Of a stretch of DNA of 64,000 bases, positions 34,365 through 43,319 are shown piece by piece. Source of the stretch: Bacteroidota bacterium (lineage in GTDB: Bacteria; Bacteroidota; Bacteroidia; Chitinophagales; Chitinophagaceae). Position 1 is the stretch's first letter, and every line of letters begins with the position of its first letter. The notes beneath the pieces were generated by a model. The model did no database searches. It was not told the DNA's origin and saw only the letters and a list, made by a program, of their open reading frames with translations. Location of the stretch: positions 35,485 through 99,484 of the forward strand of contig JAPLEO010000145.1 in assembly GCA_026391125.1 (NCBI GenBank). Direction: 5' to 3'. A program made the position numbers and the translations under genes.

Positions 34365-36899
34365 TTATTTAAATAATTCAGGGATATCTTTTAATCGATA
34401 ACCCTTTTCTTTCAAGTAGGCAATGATTTCATCTAAATGATCGTATAATTTATCCTTTCTTCTCGGATCAGTTCCTGCATGGATTAATATAATTGCCCCA
34501 TTCAAATGATTAGGGTTTGTAGCTTCGAATTTTTTCAAATTGCTGATCAGCAATTCACTTGACTTATACGCATTTCCCATTTCCGGCCAGGCATAATCAG
34601 CATTAGTACCTATGCCTGGTGTAAAATTGAAAAGCGTAATTCCTTTTTCATTGCACCAACGAACAATGTCATCATTCCACCACTCATAAGGCGGAATAAA
34701 ATATTGGATATTTGATGAGCTATATATGTCTTTGGGCATTGATGCTAGATTTTGATTGAAATCGTATTGAAATCTTGCCCTAGTAATTAAAGTACTATCG
34801 CGTTTGGTCCAATCACAATACAACAAATGCTGGTCAGAATGCGGACCTAAATAATTGGAGCTTTTTGCTAATTGGTCAATCTCATTTTGAAACAGCGGGT
34901 TCCTATAAAATCTTCCAGTAAAAAAGAAGGATGCCCATACATTATTTTTATTTAAAGTTTTGATGATCGTTGGCAACCCTTCCCCGAATTCATCTGCAGT
35001 AAATACGATGGCTAATTCCTTTAAGGTTGAGTCAGACCTAACAATTGCCCCATGCGATTTAACCAATGTTTTTGATTTTGATTGATACGATGGATTTACT
35101 ACACTGTATTTGATTTCTTGATTTGATTCAGCTGCTTTCGCTGCCAACAAATAGATCAAAGATGCAGTACCATCCATGGTTGGTTCGTTGGTGCTGTAAT
35201 CACCATAGTCATCGTGATACACAGCCAGATCACTTTGAAATGTTGCATAATTATCCTCATGAATTAATTTAATTCCAATTAGGTTTTTATAGATGGATGT
35301 GTAAACTGGTCCATCTACCAATCCACCATCAATAGGATAGTTTTTTAAATGCGTAAAAGCCGAATGCGGATCTACAGGGGTATCTCCATTAGATGGCAAC
35401 CCATATACCATACTGGTTCCCCAAGGATTACATCCAAATAACCAATCGAAATTCGATTGTTCCAATTCTTGATAATCAGATAGCTGTTCATGTTTACGAA
35501 ACCAGTAACATTCAATGGCAAAAGATGTTGTTAGATTATTGCTACACCATGTAAATGGTACGCCTCTAAAAAATGCATTGTGCTTTGCTTTATTCCAAAC
35601 ATTATAAATATTATCTTGATAATATAGCATCGTTTCTGTTGCCATTGTTGAATGCTGATAATACTTAGCCAATTCGTTTACGCCTAATTGAATAAAAGGA
35701 TACCATTGATAATGGTGCATCGTATCGTTACCCATCCAGGTAGAGTCGGACGACCTGTGCAGCTTTTGATAAGTATTATTCAGGTACGATTTATTTTTAG
35801 TGATTTGATATAACTGCGTTTCTGCTAAAGCCATATCATCTTTCCAATCGTCTTCCTCATAAAAATAAGGAGCACCGCCGGGAGCAGTTTGCGCAACACC
35901 TGGTTTATTCAAACCCAATTGATAGGCAGTGAAACTTTTCTTATACAATGTATTGGCATAAGTAGGATTCCATTTTTTGAGCACTTGATACCCTAATGCA
36001 AAACTGCTTGCAAATTTTCCAGCAGTGGATGCTACACCATTTGCCCTGTTCTTGTATTTGAATAATCCTTGTGGTTCACCTGAACAGAAATATACGGGTC
36101 TTTCAAAACCCTTATTATAAAAACTATCTTCTTTAGGAATGCGCATACCACGATGATCACGATCATCACCTAATTGATTAAATAACCAATCGTCTTTGGG
36201 ATGCATTTTGAGTAACCAATCCAATCCCCATTTTGCTTCATCCACTACATCAGGAATGCCATTCTTACCATCTAATCCATTTGCCTGCTTCGTATCAGCA
36301 AACACCTTTGGAAAATCACGATAAGCAGCCAATAAATGATAGGTTGCATTTGCTGAAGTGGCCGAATATTGCAAGTAATCGCTTGCATCATGCCAACCAC
36401 CACTCACATCAATATGTGTTCCATCGGGAACAGGTGCATAAACTGTATACCCATCATGCGTATGGCAGCTATCTTTTAAAAAAGGATTGAACCCGCTTCT
36501 TTGCTGACGCATATAGCGCAAACAAAAATCGGCAGCGGATTTATATACAGTATCGCTAATCGTGAAAATGGGTGATGTTGTTTTTCCAGTTCTTAAGAAA
36601 TATTTACCTGGTTTCTGAAAAGATGAAAAGTTTAATCGATAAGTAGTATTAAATGGACCATAAGCCCCAAACGATTCTCCCGCACTACTTTTGAAAACAA
36701 CCTGTTGATTGGCCGCATTTACTAATTCAAAATCCTTTAATGCAATTTTATCCTTACTACACCATACAGCAACTTTAATAAATTTCGTAGGATAGCCTAA
36801 TAGATTTACACGAATCCAACTATGAGTACTTCCTTGCGCAAGGAGTAATTGAATAGAGATCATTAGGTAAGAAAAAACAAAACAAATTCTTGTCTTCAT
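34365..36899 (-). CDS. GH9 endoglucanase fused to a polysaccharide-deacetylase domain
   Basis: An 844-residue exported two-domain enzyme. Signal peptide (about 1-22), then a CelD-type Ig-like domain (about 27-115), then the GH9 (alpha/alpha)6 domain (about 115-595). GH9 catalytic residues: D171/D174 in GGWHDASDY as the base, and E572 in DYSTNEPT as the acid. After a linker (about 596-625) comes a NodB-like domain (about 626-844) with FTADEF (634-639) as motif 1 and PHSDQH (686-691) as the zinc motif. The second metal Asp of the usual T-F-D-D is Glu here. It probably hydrolyses beta-1,4-glucan; the second domain's activity is open. It starts a minus-strand stretch after the membrane trio. Confidence 0.88.
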   Translation of the reverse strand: MKTRICFVFSYLMISIQLLLAQGSTHSWIRVNLLGYPTKFIKVAVWCSKDKIALKDFELVNAANQQVVFKSSAGESFGAYGPFNTTYRLNFSSFQKPGKYFLRTGKTTSPIFTISDTVYKSAADFCLRYMRQQRSGFNPFLKDSCHTHDGYTVYAPVPDGTHIDVSGGWHDASDYLQYSATSANATYHLLAAYRDFPKVFADTKQANGLDGKNGIPDVVDEAKWGLDWLLKMHPKDDWLFNQLGDDRDHRGMRIPKEDSFYNKGFERPVYFCSGEPQGLFKYKNRANGVASTAGKFASSFALGYQVLKKWNPTYANTLYKKSFTAYQLGLNKPGVAQTAPGGAPYFYEEDDWKDDMALAETQLYQITKNKSYLNNTYQKLHRSSDSTWMGNDTMHHYQWYPFIQLGVNELAKYYQHSTMATETMLYYQDNIYNVWNKAKHNAFFRGVPFTWCSNNLTTSFAIECYWFRKHEQLSDYQELEQSNFDWLFGCNPWGTSMVYGLPSNGDTPVDPHSAFTHLKNYPIDGGLVDGPVYTSIYKNLIGIKLIHEDNYATFQSDLAVYHDDYGDYSTNEPTMDGTASLIYLLAAKAAESNQEIKYSVVNPSYQSKSKTLVKSHGAIVRSDSTLKELAIVFTADEFGEGLPTIIKTLNKNNVWASFFFTGRFYRNPLFQNEIDQLAKSSNYLGPHSDQHLLYCDWTKRDSTLITRARFQYDFNQNLASMPKDIYSSSNIQYFIPPYEWWNDDIVRWCNEKGITLFNFTPGIGTNADYAWPEMGNAYKSSELLISNLKKFEATNPNHLNGAIILIHAGTDPRRKDKLYDHLDEIIAYLKEKGYRLKDIPELFK

Positions 36900-36932
36900 A
36901 AACAGTAATAATTGCTAGTAAAAGGTAAGCAA

Positions 36933-37421
36933 TTATTCTATTTTCTTCAAGTGCTCATCATATAAGCCCATTAATAGACTATTGCCGTTGGCATCCACTT
37001 TTACGGCTCCATACTTTGCAATTGCATACTTTTTGGCATCACCCTGCTGAATGAAAAAGTTTTCAGCTCCTATATTCAATGAAAAATATCCCTTACTATA
37101 TTCAATGAGGTATTCATTTTCATTGATTGGATTTGGCTTTTGCTGAAATCTGATCCTTTCGGCAATTGAATTAGAATCAAGTTTCACAACCACATACCCA
37201 CGTTTGTAGAGTGTGTCAAAAATCAGTCCTTTTACAATCTTGTATTTTAATCTAACCATGTCGCCTTGAATCAAAGGCGTCTTGGCATTATTTTCTATTA
37301 GCTCTAAAAAAATAAGTTTTCCGTCATTCAAAATTTTTTCTTTTTGAATGGCCGAATAATTTACGAAAGCTAATAATGCAACTAGATTCAGCAAGATCAA
37401 AATCAATTTAAATTTTTTCAT
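36933..37421 (-). CDS. GDYXXLXY domain protein
   Basis: A 162-residue protein with one N-terminal membrane anchor (about 5-22, KLILILLNLVALLAFVNY) and a soluble domain containing QGDMVRLKYKIVKG (about 54-67), which matches the GDYXXLXY family motif with Met replacing Tyr, and QQGDAKKYAIAKYGAVKVD near the C-terminus. It overlaps the DUF4401 gene by 14 bases and forms a known trio with DUF4401 and DUF2157 proteins. Function unknown; the coupling suggests a single membrane complex. Confidence 0.85.
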   Translation of the reverse strand: MKKFKLILILLNLVALLAFVNYSAIQKEKILNDGKLIFLELIENNAKTPLIQGDMVRLKYKIVKGLIFDTLYKRGYVVVKLDSNSIAERIRFQQKPNPINENEYLIEYSKGYFSLNIGAENFFIQQGDAKKYAIAKYGAVKVDANGNSLLMGLYDEHLKKIE

Positions 37422-38487
37422 CGGTCACCAATTTTTTTGCGTTGAAAAAATAGATGCCACCAAATATAATACCAGTTACAAAAAGCATTTCTGATTTAAT
37501 TAAAAGGCTATAATCAAGTTCATAATAAAGCATACATACAAAATAAATAAGGCTGAGAACCCCAATTGCAAAGCCGGTTTTATAATTTACATAAAAGCAA
37601 AGTAGCAACACTAATATTGACCCTATAATTGCCGGAGATATAACAGTCAGAGCTAATACAATTCCACTGATTATATAAATCTGAGTTCTGCTATTTTTTT
37701 CCACTACTTCTAATTTATTCAATAGGATGTTCATGAATATTAAAACAGCAGCAATGGGTGCAATAGAGGAAATCCAGCTATAATATAAATGAAACAGTAT
37801 CTCAGCTTTTACACTAATCAACCCAAGGCTAATGATAAAAATGATAATTAGTCCGATTTTTAAAGTGCCATATAAATTTGATAAATACTGCTTTGCGGAA
37901 ATGATTTTTGCTTCATTTAGAAAAACTTGAACCAGTGCAAAAACAATGATTAGATTATATACATGAAATAGCCAAAAATAGGTTGAGATCTTTATCAGCC
38001 ACAACAAACTTCCTGCAATAATTAGTAATGCTATCAGTGACTGATAAGTGTTTTTTGAAATTACTATCGTAAATACCCCCATTAAAAGAAAGTATAGGGT
38101 GATTGATTTTTCATCAACTTTCAATCCGCCTAAACTTATCAAAACCAATAAAATGCCCCATAAAAGTGTAGATACAAAAATTGTATCGAAGATCAATAGC
38201 TTTATAAACCTACTGGAGATTACTGAAACTAGTATCAGAAAAATTGCAAAACTCAGTATATAAACTGGCTTGCTATTTAAATTAAACAAGGCACTAATAG
38301 AAGCAACCAGAAAGCTACTTCCAAGAATCCCTCCTAGGATGGTTATTATTTTAATAACTAAACTTGCATTCTCCTTTTCATATTTCGATATTTCTTCAGA
38401 TAGATTCGTCTGATTCAAAACAAATCCTTCTCCCTCTGAATGCTTTATTTCTTCTAGTAATTTTTTGATATGATCTAGCTTTTCCAT
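37408..38487 (-). CDS. DUF4401 membrane protein
   Basis: A 359-residue protein with about ten membrane helices, few charged loops and an N-terminal soluble stretch of about 50 residues (MEKLDHIKKLLEEIKHSEGE). The helix arrangement and its place between DUF2157 and GDYXXLXY proteins identify it as the DUF4401 partner. It overlaps both neighbours (14 and 13 bases), so the three are translated together. No function is established for the family. Confidence 0.8.
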   Translation of the reverse strand: MEKLDHIKKLLEEIKHSEGEGFVLNQTNLSEEISKYEKENASLVIKIITILGGILGSSFLVASISALFNLNSKPVYILSFAIFLILVSVISSRFIKLLIFDTIFVSTLLWGILLVLISLGGLKVDEKSITLYFLLMGVFTIVISKNTYQSLIALLIIAGSLLWLIKISTYFWLFHVYNLIIVFALVQVFLNEAKIISAKQYLSNLYGTLKIGLIIIFIISLGLISVKAEILFHLYYSWISSIAPIAAVLIFMNILLNKLEVVEKNSRTQIYIISGIVLALTVISPAIIGSILVLLLCFYVNYKTGFAIGVLSLIYFVCMLYYELDYSLLIKSEMLFVTGIIFGGIYFFNAKKLVTDEKI

Positions 38488-39425
38488 TTTTCTGATTTTT
38501 GAATTACTAGTAAATATTTTATCAGATATCCTACACTAACAGTGATAAAAACACCATTGACCAATAACACCCATTCTCTGGGTAATACTTTCCCTGAAAA
38601 GGCTGTTAGTATAACAATGAAACTGAATGGAATGACCGCAAGAAATAGGAGGTTTTTCTTTGCAAACGCATATTTCAATCCTAAAACATAAATTACCAAT
38701 GTACAGGCGATCAGTGCATATAAAATGGCTTGGAATTTTTCTGCAATTCCTTCCCAAACAGAAAGTGTCGCAACCGATACAATGTAAATAAATACTAAAT
38801 TTTTCAACCAATTTGCAACCTTGAAATAATCAAACTTATTAGAAAGCAATAAAAATAGCAATAGCCAAATTCCATTCATTAATAACACCATCAGAAATGC
38901 CTGACCCTCAGCAATTCGACTTGTCTCCAATTGAACATAAAACGTAAATGTGATATTCAACAAATACAGAAAAAAGGCCCACAAAAATGCATGATTGGTA
39001 ACGAGTACCCAGACCGTTACAAATACAGTCCATGCAAGGAAAAAATCATATGCAGTTGCACCACTTTGATAAATCTGTCCGTATACGGCAAACAATGCTC
39101 CAACTAATACCGAGGCTGCAGTTAACAAAATATTCTTTATCAATTCACTGATCTTAGCAAACAGCGCTACCATGATGGTAGTAAATAGGATGAATTCAAT
39201 TAATCCTATTTTTAGGAATTTATTCAATCCATCCCAATTATAGGTAAAGAAGAAAACGATACCTGCTGTTACAAATCCAATGGCTACTATCAATAAAAAT
39301 AATCGGAGAAATTTTTTCCAAGCAGTTGTATCATTATAAACATCCTGCTTTAAGGCGGCATCAACTTTTTCAGTTGACCAATTGCTATTCCTAGTAATAA
39401 CATATATATCCTCTCTATCCATCAT
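38475..39425 (-). CDS. DUF2157 membrane protein
   Basis: A 316-residue protein: soluble N-terminal region (about 1-35, with ITRNSNWSTEKVDAALKQ), then about eight to nine membrane helices. A second ATG, one codon downstream at 39422, is also possible. This is the DUF2157 family and the first gene of the three-gene membrane unit. Downstream DUF4401 gene overlaps its last 13 bases. Confidence 0.82.
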   Translation of the reverse strand: MMDREDIYVITRNSNWSTEKVDAALKQDVYNDTTAWKKFLRLFLLIVAIGFVTAGIVFFFTYNWDGLNKFLKIGLIEFILFTTIMVALFAKISELIKNILLTAASVLVGALFAVYGQIYQSGATAYDFFLAWTVFVTVWVLVTNHAFLWAFFLYLLNITFTFYVQLETSRIAEGQAFLMVLLMNGIWLLLFLLLSNKFDYFKVANWLKNLVFIYIVSVATLSVWEGIAEKFQAILYALIACTLVIYVLGLKYAFAKKNLLFLAVIPFSFIVILTAFSGKVLPREWVLLVNGVFITVSVGYLIKYLLVIQKSEKWKS

Positions 39426-39586
39426 AACGCGCTTACATTTTTTTGTAATGAACGAAATTGAAATATTGGGCGGGAGATAGTGGGATATAACCAGCTTTCA
39501 AAACCAAGATAATAACAATTTGGAATAAAAGCAAGAGACAAGCACTACCCTTTTTAACCTATTTTCGCAATTCAACTTGTAAGCGT

Positions 39587-40594
39587 ATGAAACTGGTATC
39601 TTACCTCAACGAAGGACACGATCAATTGGCTTTTTTAGTAGATGGACTATTATTCGACTGCGACCTCATGCATCCCGAATTACCCAATAGCATGAATATG
39701 TTTTTACACTACTGGGATGATATGTATCCAATTGCCCAGCAAGTAGATGCAGCCATCAAATCTGGCAGAATTAATGCAGATCGTGGTGTGCCCGCAGATG
39801 AGTTGAATTTATTGGCACCAGTACCTTTTCCTACATCCTGCCGAGATGCTTTTGCATTTCGCGAACACGCTTCTGCAACCAGAAAAAATCAACAAGCACC
39901 ATTAACGGCATTGTATGATCAGTTCCCTGTATTCTATTTCAGCAACCATCATAGTATACAAGGTCCGGGCGAAATTAAATGCATGCCCGACCATTTAGAG
40001 GAACTTGATTTTGAACTAGAAGCTGCCATTGTAATTTGTAAACACGGGAGAAATATTCCCGCAGAAGAAGCTGATGCGTATATCGGCGGACTCATGATCT
40101 TTAATGATTTCAGCGCAAGAAAATTACAGTTGGAGGAAATGCAATTGCACTTAGGACCAGCTAAAGGAAAAGATTTTGCAACTGCAATCGGGCCCTGTTT
40201 GGTTACAATCGATGAACTAGAACAATATGAAGTGCCTGCAACATCTGGACATACTGGCAAGAATTGGAATCTTGAAATGAAGTGTGCAGTAAATGGTGAG
40301 CAAGTAAGTGGCGGAAATCTTTCAGAAATGAATTGGACCTTTGCTGAAATCATTGAACGATGTTCTTATGGAGCAGATCTTCAACCTGGCGATGTTATTG
40401 GCAGTGGTACTGTAGGCACCGGTTGTTTTCTTGAAAATAATATCACCGCTAAATTAAATGATCCCAATGCTACTGCTCAATGGTTGAAAGAAGGAGATAC
40501 CATTGAAATGGAAATTCAAGGTATCGGTATCTTAACAAACAGCATTGTAAAAGAAGAAAGTAGTTTTTCAATTCTTAGTAAAAAGAAAATCTAG
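39587..40594 (+). CDS. Fumarylacetoacetate hydrolase family protein
   Basis: A 335-residue FAH-fold enzyme. The N-terminal domain carries FREHASATRKN (about 88-98); the metal-binding acid residues appear in EELDFELEAAIVICKH (about 139-154) and MIFNDFSARKLQ (about 170-181), and a conserved turn follows in GSGTVGTGCF. FAH-family enzymes cut C-C bonds in 3,5-diketoacids or related acyl pyruvates, the last step of tyrosine/homogentisate breakdown. The adjacent flavin reductase is a regular neighbour in that pathway in Bacteroidota. The gene starts 5 bases before it. Confidence 0.87.
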   Translation: MKLVSYLNEGHDQLAFLVDGLLFDCDLMHPELPNSMNMFLHYWDDMYPIAQQVDAAIKSGRINADRGVPADELNLLAPVPFPTSCRDAFAFREHASATRKNQQAPLTALYDQFPVFYFSNHHSIQGPGEIKCMPDHLEELDFELEAAIVICKHGRNIPAEEADAYIGGLMIFNDFSARKLQLEEMQLHLGPAKGKDFATAIGPCLVTIDELEQYEVPATSGHTGKNWNLEMKCAVNGEQVSGGNLSEMNWTFAEIIERCSYGADLQPGDVIGSGTVGTGCFLENNITAKLNDPNATAQWLKEGDTIEMEIQGIGILTNSIVKEESSFSILSKKKI

Positions 40595-40599
40595 TTGTT

Positions 40600-41490
40600 A
40601 TGTTCATCGATTTTAAAAACTTGGCAACACCCGAAAAAATGCAGTGGCTTCAAGCTGCCATTTCTCCAAGGCCCATCTGCTTTGCAAGTACCATCAGTAA
40701 AGCCGGTGAAGTAAATCTTTCGCCATTTAGTTTTTTCAATCTGTTTTCTTACAACCCTCCGATCGTTATTTTTTCTTGTACAAGAAGAATGCGCAACAAT
40801 ACCACAAAAGATACTTTCGATAATATTCTTGAATTACCAGAATGCGTGATCAATATTGTTGACTATGAAATGGTTCAACAAACAAGCTTATCGAGTTGTG
40901 AATATGCAAAAGAGGTAGACGAGTTTGTAAAAGCGGGCTTTACAAAAACAGCCGCCACATTGGTAAAACCACCGATGGTAAAAGAATCGAACATTCAGAT
41001 GGAATGTAAAGTCATTGAAACAAAAAGCCTTGGCGAAGTAGGTGGATCCGGACAATTAGTGATCGCTGAAGTATTGTGTATGCATGTTAATGATGCTGTT
41101 ATTGGCAAAGATGGCAGTATCGATCAGCAGCAATTACACCTTGTTGCAAGAATGGGTGGCGACTGGTATTGCAGAGTAGACGCGAGCAATATGTTTCAAA
41201 TCGACAAGCCAAATACAGCACTAGCCATTGGCATTGATCAATTGCCAATTGGTATTCGTAATAGTACCATCTTAACCGGCAATCATTTGGGACAACTAGC
41301 TAATGTACAAACCATTCCAGAGATCGATCCCGTATTTGAAGATGAAAGGTTGAAGAACATCATCCAATACTTTTCAATCACGCCTTTAGAAATGGAATTG
41401 GAATTGCATAAGTATGCCGCCGAGCTACTTAATCAAAAAAGAGTAAGCGATGCCTGGCAAATCTTATTATCAATAGAATCAGAATTATAG
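40600..41490 (+). CDS. Flavin reductase family protein
   Basis: A 296-residue FMN-binding split-barrel protein of the flavin reductase (DIM6/NTAB) family. Motifs: ISPRPICFASTISKAGE (21-37), NLSPFSFFNLFSYNPP (40-55) and IFSCTRR, which shape the flavin pocket. The C-terminal about 90 residues are extra relative to the minimal family domain. It is coupled to the FAH gene and its last 6 bases overlap the convergent SDR gene. Likely supplies or holds flavin in an aromatic-acid pathway (inference). Confidence 0.87.
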   Translation: MFIDFKNLATPEKMQWLQAAISPRPICFASTISKAGEVNLSPFSFFNLFSYNPPIVIFSCTRRMRNNTTKDTFDNILELPECVINIVDYEMVQQTSLSSCEYAKEVDEFVKAGFTKTAATLVKPPMVKESNIQMECKVIETKSLGEVGGSGQLVIAEVLCMHVNDAVIGKDGSIDQQQLHLVARMGGDWYCRVDASNMFQIDKPNTALAIGIDQLPIGIRNSTILTGNHLGQLANVQTIPEIDPVFEDERLKNIIQYFSITPLEMELELHKYAAELLNQKRVSDAWQILLSIESEL

Positions 41491-42183
41491 ATCCCCTAAT
41501 TGCGGACGCATTACAATATCTTCTACCACTGCTTGTGGCGATAATTGAGATGCAGCATATACCATGGTAGCAATATCATTGGCTTCCATGATTCTATTTG
41601 GATCAATATCAGCTCCCTTCCAACTAGCACTCATCGTAGCCCCAGGAATCACAGCAGTTACTTTGATTCCATTAGGTTTCATTTCTTCGCGCAAGTTTTT
41701 ATTGAATCCCAATAATGCAAATTTGCTGATGCTATACGCACCACCGTTTGCATAGGCATTGAGTGAAGCAATAGAACATACATTAAAAATATGTCCAGCT
41801 TTTTGCTTGATCATTGCAGGCAATAATCTACGAGTAAGAATATAGGCACTATATAAATTTATTTCGAGCATTTTTTCTAAATGTCCTTCTGGCTCATTAT
41901 GAATACTGCCTGGAATAAACTGCCCAGCATTATTAATTAAAATATCTGGCACTCCAAATTTTAAACACCAATCTGCAAAGTGTATCACATCCGTTTTATT
42001 GCCCATATAAGTTGCGCGATAATTAAAAACGGTATCTGGATGATCCTTTTGAAGGTCTACAACGGTGGCGATTAATTCTTTTTCATTCCTGCTACACAAG
42101 AATAATTGATTGCCTGGTTGTGCAAATGCTTTTGCAATTGATTTCCCAATTCCTTTCGATGCGCCAGTGATAATAATGTTCAT
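41485..42183 (-). CDS. SDR family oxidoreductase
   Basis: A 232-residue classical short-chain dehydrogenase/reductase. Cofactor motif TGASKGIG at 6-13, NNAGQF near 84-89, catalytic Y150 and K154 (YSISK) and the nearby Ser in CSIAS. A small, mostly full-length SDR, NAD(P)H-dependent; the substrate is not inferable. It reads toward the flavin reductase gene and overlaps it by 6 bases at the 3' end. Confidence 0.92.
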   Translation of the reverse strand: MNIIITGASKGIGKSIAKAFAQPGNQLFLCSRNEKELIATVVDLQKDHPDTVFNYRATYMGNKTDVIHFADWCLKFGVPDILINNAGQFIPGSIHNEPEGHLEKMLEINLYSAYILTRRLLPAMIKQKAGHIFNVCSIASLNAYANGGAYSISKFALLGFNKNLREEMKPNGIKVTAVIPGATMSASWKGADIDPNRIMEANDIATMVYAASQLSPQAVVEDIVMRPQLGDL

Positions 42184-42257
42184 ACGATTGCTTTAAGTTT
42201 GCAAAGTTCGCTGATTTTTGCTTAACCTCCGATTGTATTTGTTCGTATTTTGTGCCC

Positions 42258-42953
42258 ATGCAATATCGTCAGCTATTTTTCGACCTCGATCATACTTTAT
42301 GGGATTTCGAAGCCAATTCTAAAGAAACATTGGCAGACCTCTATGAAACAAATTCGCTCATAGACAGGGGTGTATCCGATTTTGAACAATTTTTTACCCA
42401 CTATAGCTTTCATAACCATCGTTTATGGGACAGATATACTAAGGGTTTTATCAAGCAAGAAGAATTACGCTGGAAAAGGATGTGGTTGGCTTTGCTCGAA
42501 TTCAAAATCGCTGATGAGCCTTTGGCAAGAAAAATGTCGGTTCAATTTTTAGATATCTTACCTACCAAGAAAAAATTATTTCCCTATACTGTTGAGATCC
42601 TTGAATATTTAAAAAACAAGGATTATAAAATGCACCTCGTTACCAATGGTTTTGAATCGGTGCAACACAATAAAATAAGAGAAAGCAATCTCACTAAATA
42701 TTTTGATCAGGTAATTACCTCTGAAGCAAGTAATAGTTTAAAGCCTAATAAAGAGATCTTTGAATTCGCACTTCAAAAAGCAAGAGCCGTATTAGAAGAA
42801 AGTATTATGATTGGCGACAACCAGGATGCCGATATTCAAGGTGGTATCAACGCCGGGATGGATACCATTTTTGTGAACCACTTAAAAGTTGAACCAACAG
42901 TTAAATCAACTTACATGATTCACCATCTGAAAGAACTCGAAGATATTTTATAA
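42258..42953 (+). CDS. YjjG-family noncanonical pyrimidine nucleotidase
   Basis: A 231-residue HAD-superfamily phosphatase. Motif I FDLDHTLWD with D9 and D11, motif II TNGFES (about 134), motif III K in SLKPNKEIFE and motif IV GDNQDADIQGG (about 181-191). The helical cap and the YjjG-like order fit a house-cleaning nucleotidase that hydrolyses modified pyrimidine monophosphates. A GTG at 42252 lies two codons earlier; the ATG at 42258 is chosen. Followed by a strong terminator. Confidence 0.88.
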   Translation: MQYRQLFFDLDHTLWDFEANSKETLADLYETNSLIDRGVSDFEQFFTHYSFHNHRLWDRYTKGFIKQEELRWKRMWLALLEFKIADEPLARKMSVQFLDILPTKKKLFPYTVEILEYLKNKDYKMHLVTNGFESVQHNKIRESNLTKYFDQVITSEASNSLKPNKEIFEFALQKARAVLEESIMIGDNQDADIQGGINAGMDTIFVNHLKVEPTVKSTYMIHHLKELEDIL

Positions 42954-42955
42954 AT

Positions 42956-42992
42956 AAAAGAGCCGTCCCAATTCATCGGGACGGCTCTTTTA
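42956..42992. terminator. Bidirectional intrinsic terminator
   Basis: AAAAGAGCCGTCCC (42956-42969) pairs perfectly with GGGACGGCTCTTTT (42978-42991). It serves the YjjG gene and the convergent Cys-repeat gene. Confidence 0.93.
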
Positions 42993-43012
42993 AATTTTAT
43001 ATTAAAAAGAAA

Positions 43013-43267
43013 TTATGCTTTTGTTTTAGGAGCTTCTTTTGTTCCTTTTGCATCTTTATCCTTGTCTTTGCAACAGTCTTTTTCTTTACCGTCTTTCTTA
43101 CAAGCATCTTTGTCTTTCATATCCTTACTGCAAGACTCTTTTCCTTTAGCGTCTTTTTTGCAGCACTCTTTCATATCAGCTTTTTTCTGATCCTTATCTT
43201 TTGTTTGTGCAAATGCTACGCCAGTGAATAAAAATGCAGCTGTAGCTAAAACAAGTAATTTTTTCAT
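43013..43267 (-). CDS. Secreted Cys/Lys-rich protein with decapeptide repeats
   Basis: An 84-residue protein with a signal peptide (1-20, ending GVAFA). Residues 33-72 are four tandem ten-residue repeats with the form K-[E/D]-x-C-x-K-D-x-K-x: KECCKKDAKG, KESCSKDMKD, KDACKKDGKE, KDCCKDKDKD. Cys is thus at 35, 36, 46, 56, 65 and 66. The rest is Lys/Asp-rich and likely unfolded unless metal or disulfide fixes it. A metal-binding or envelope-stress role is plausible (inference). No family recognised; beyond the repeat there is no enzyme motif. It is probably a single-gene unit ending at the shared terminator. Confidence 0.75.
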   Translation of the reverse strand: MKKLLVLATAAFLFTGVAFAQTKDKDQKKADMKECCKKDAKGKESCSKDMKDKDACKKDGKEKDCCKDKDKDAKGTKEAPKTKA

Positions 43268-43319
43268 ATAGGTCTTAATTTTTTATACCCGAATTTAAGC
43301 TTTTTTTAATAAAATTATG

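Noticed and set aside
36233..36490. His-rich plus-strand frame inside the GH9 gene
   Set aside because: Antisense shadow of conserved GH9 catalytic residues; its His-rich composition is a by-product of those codons.
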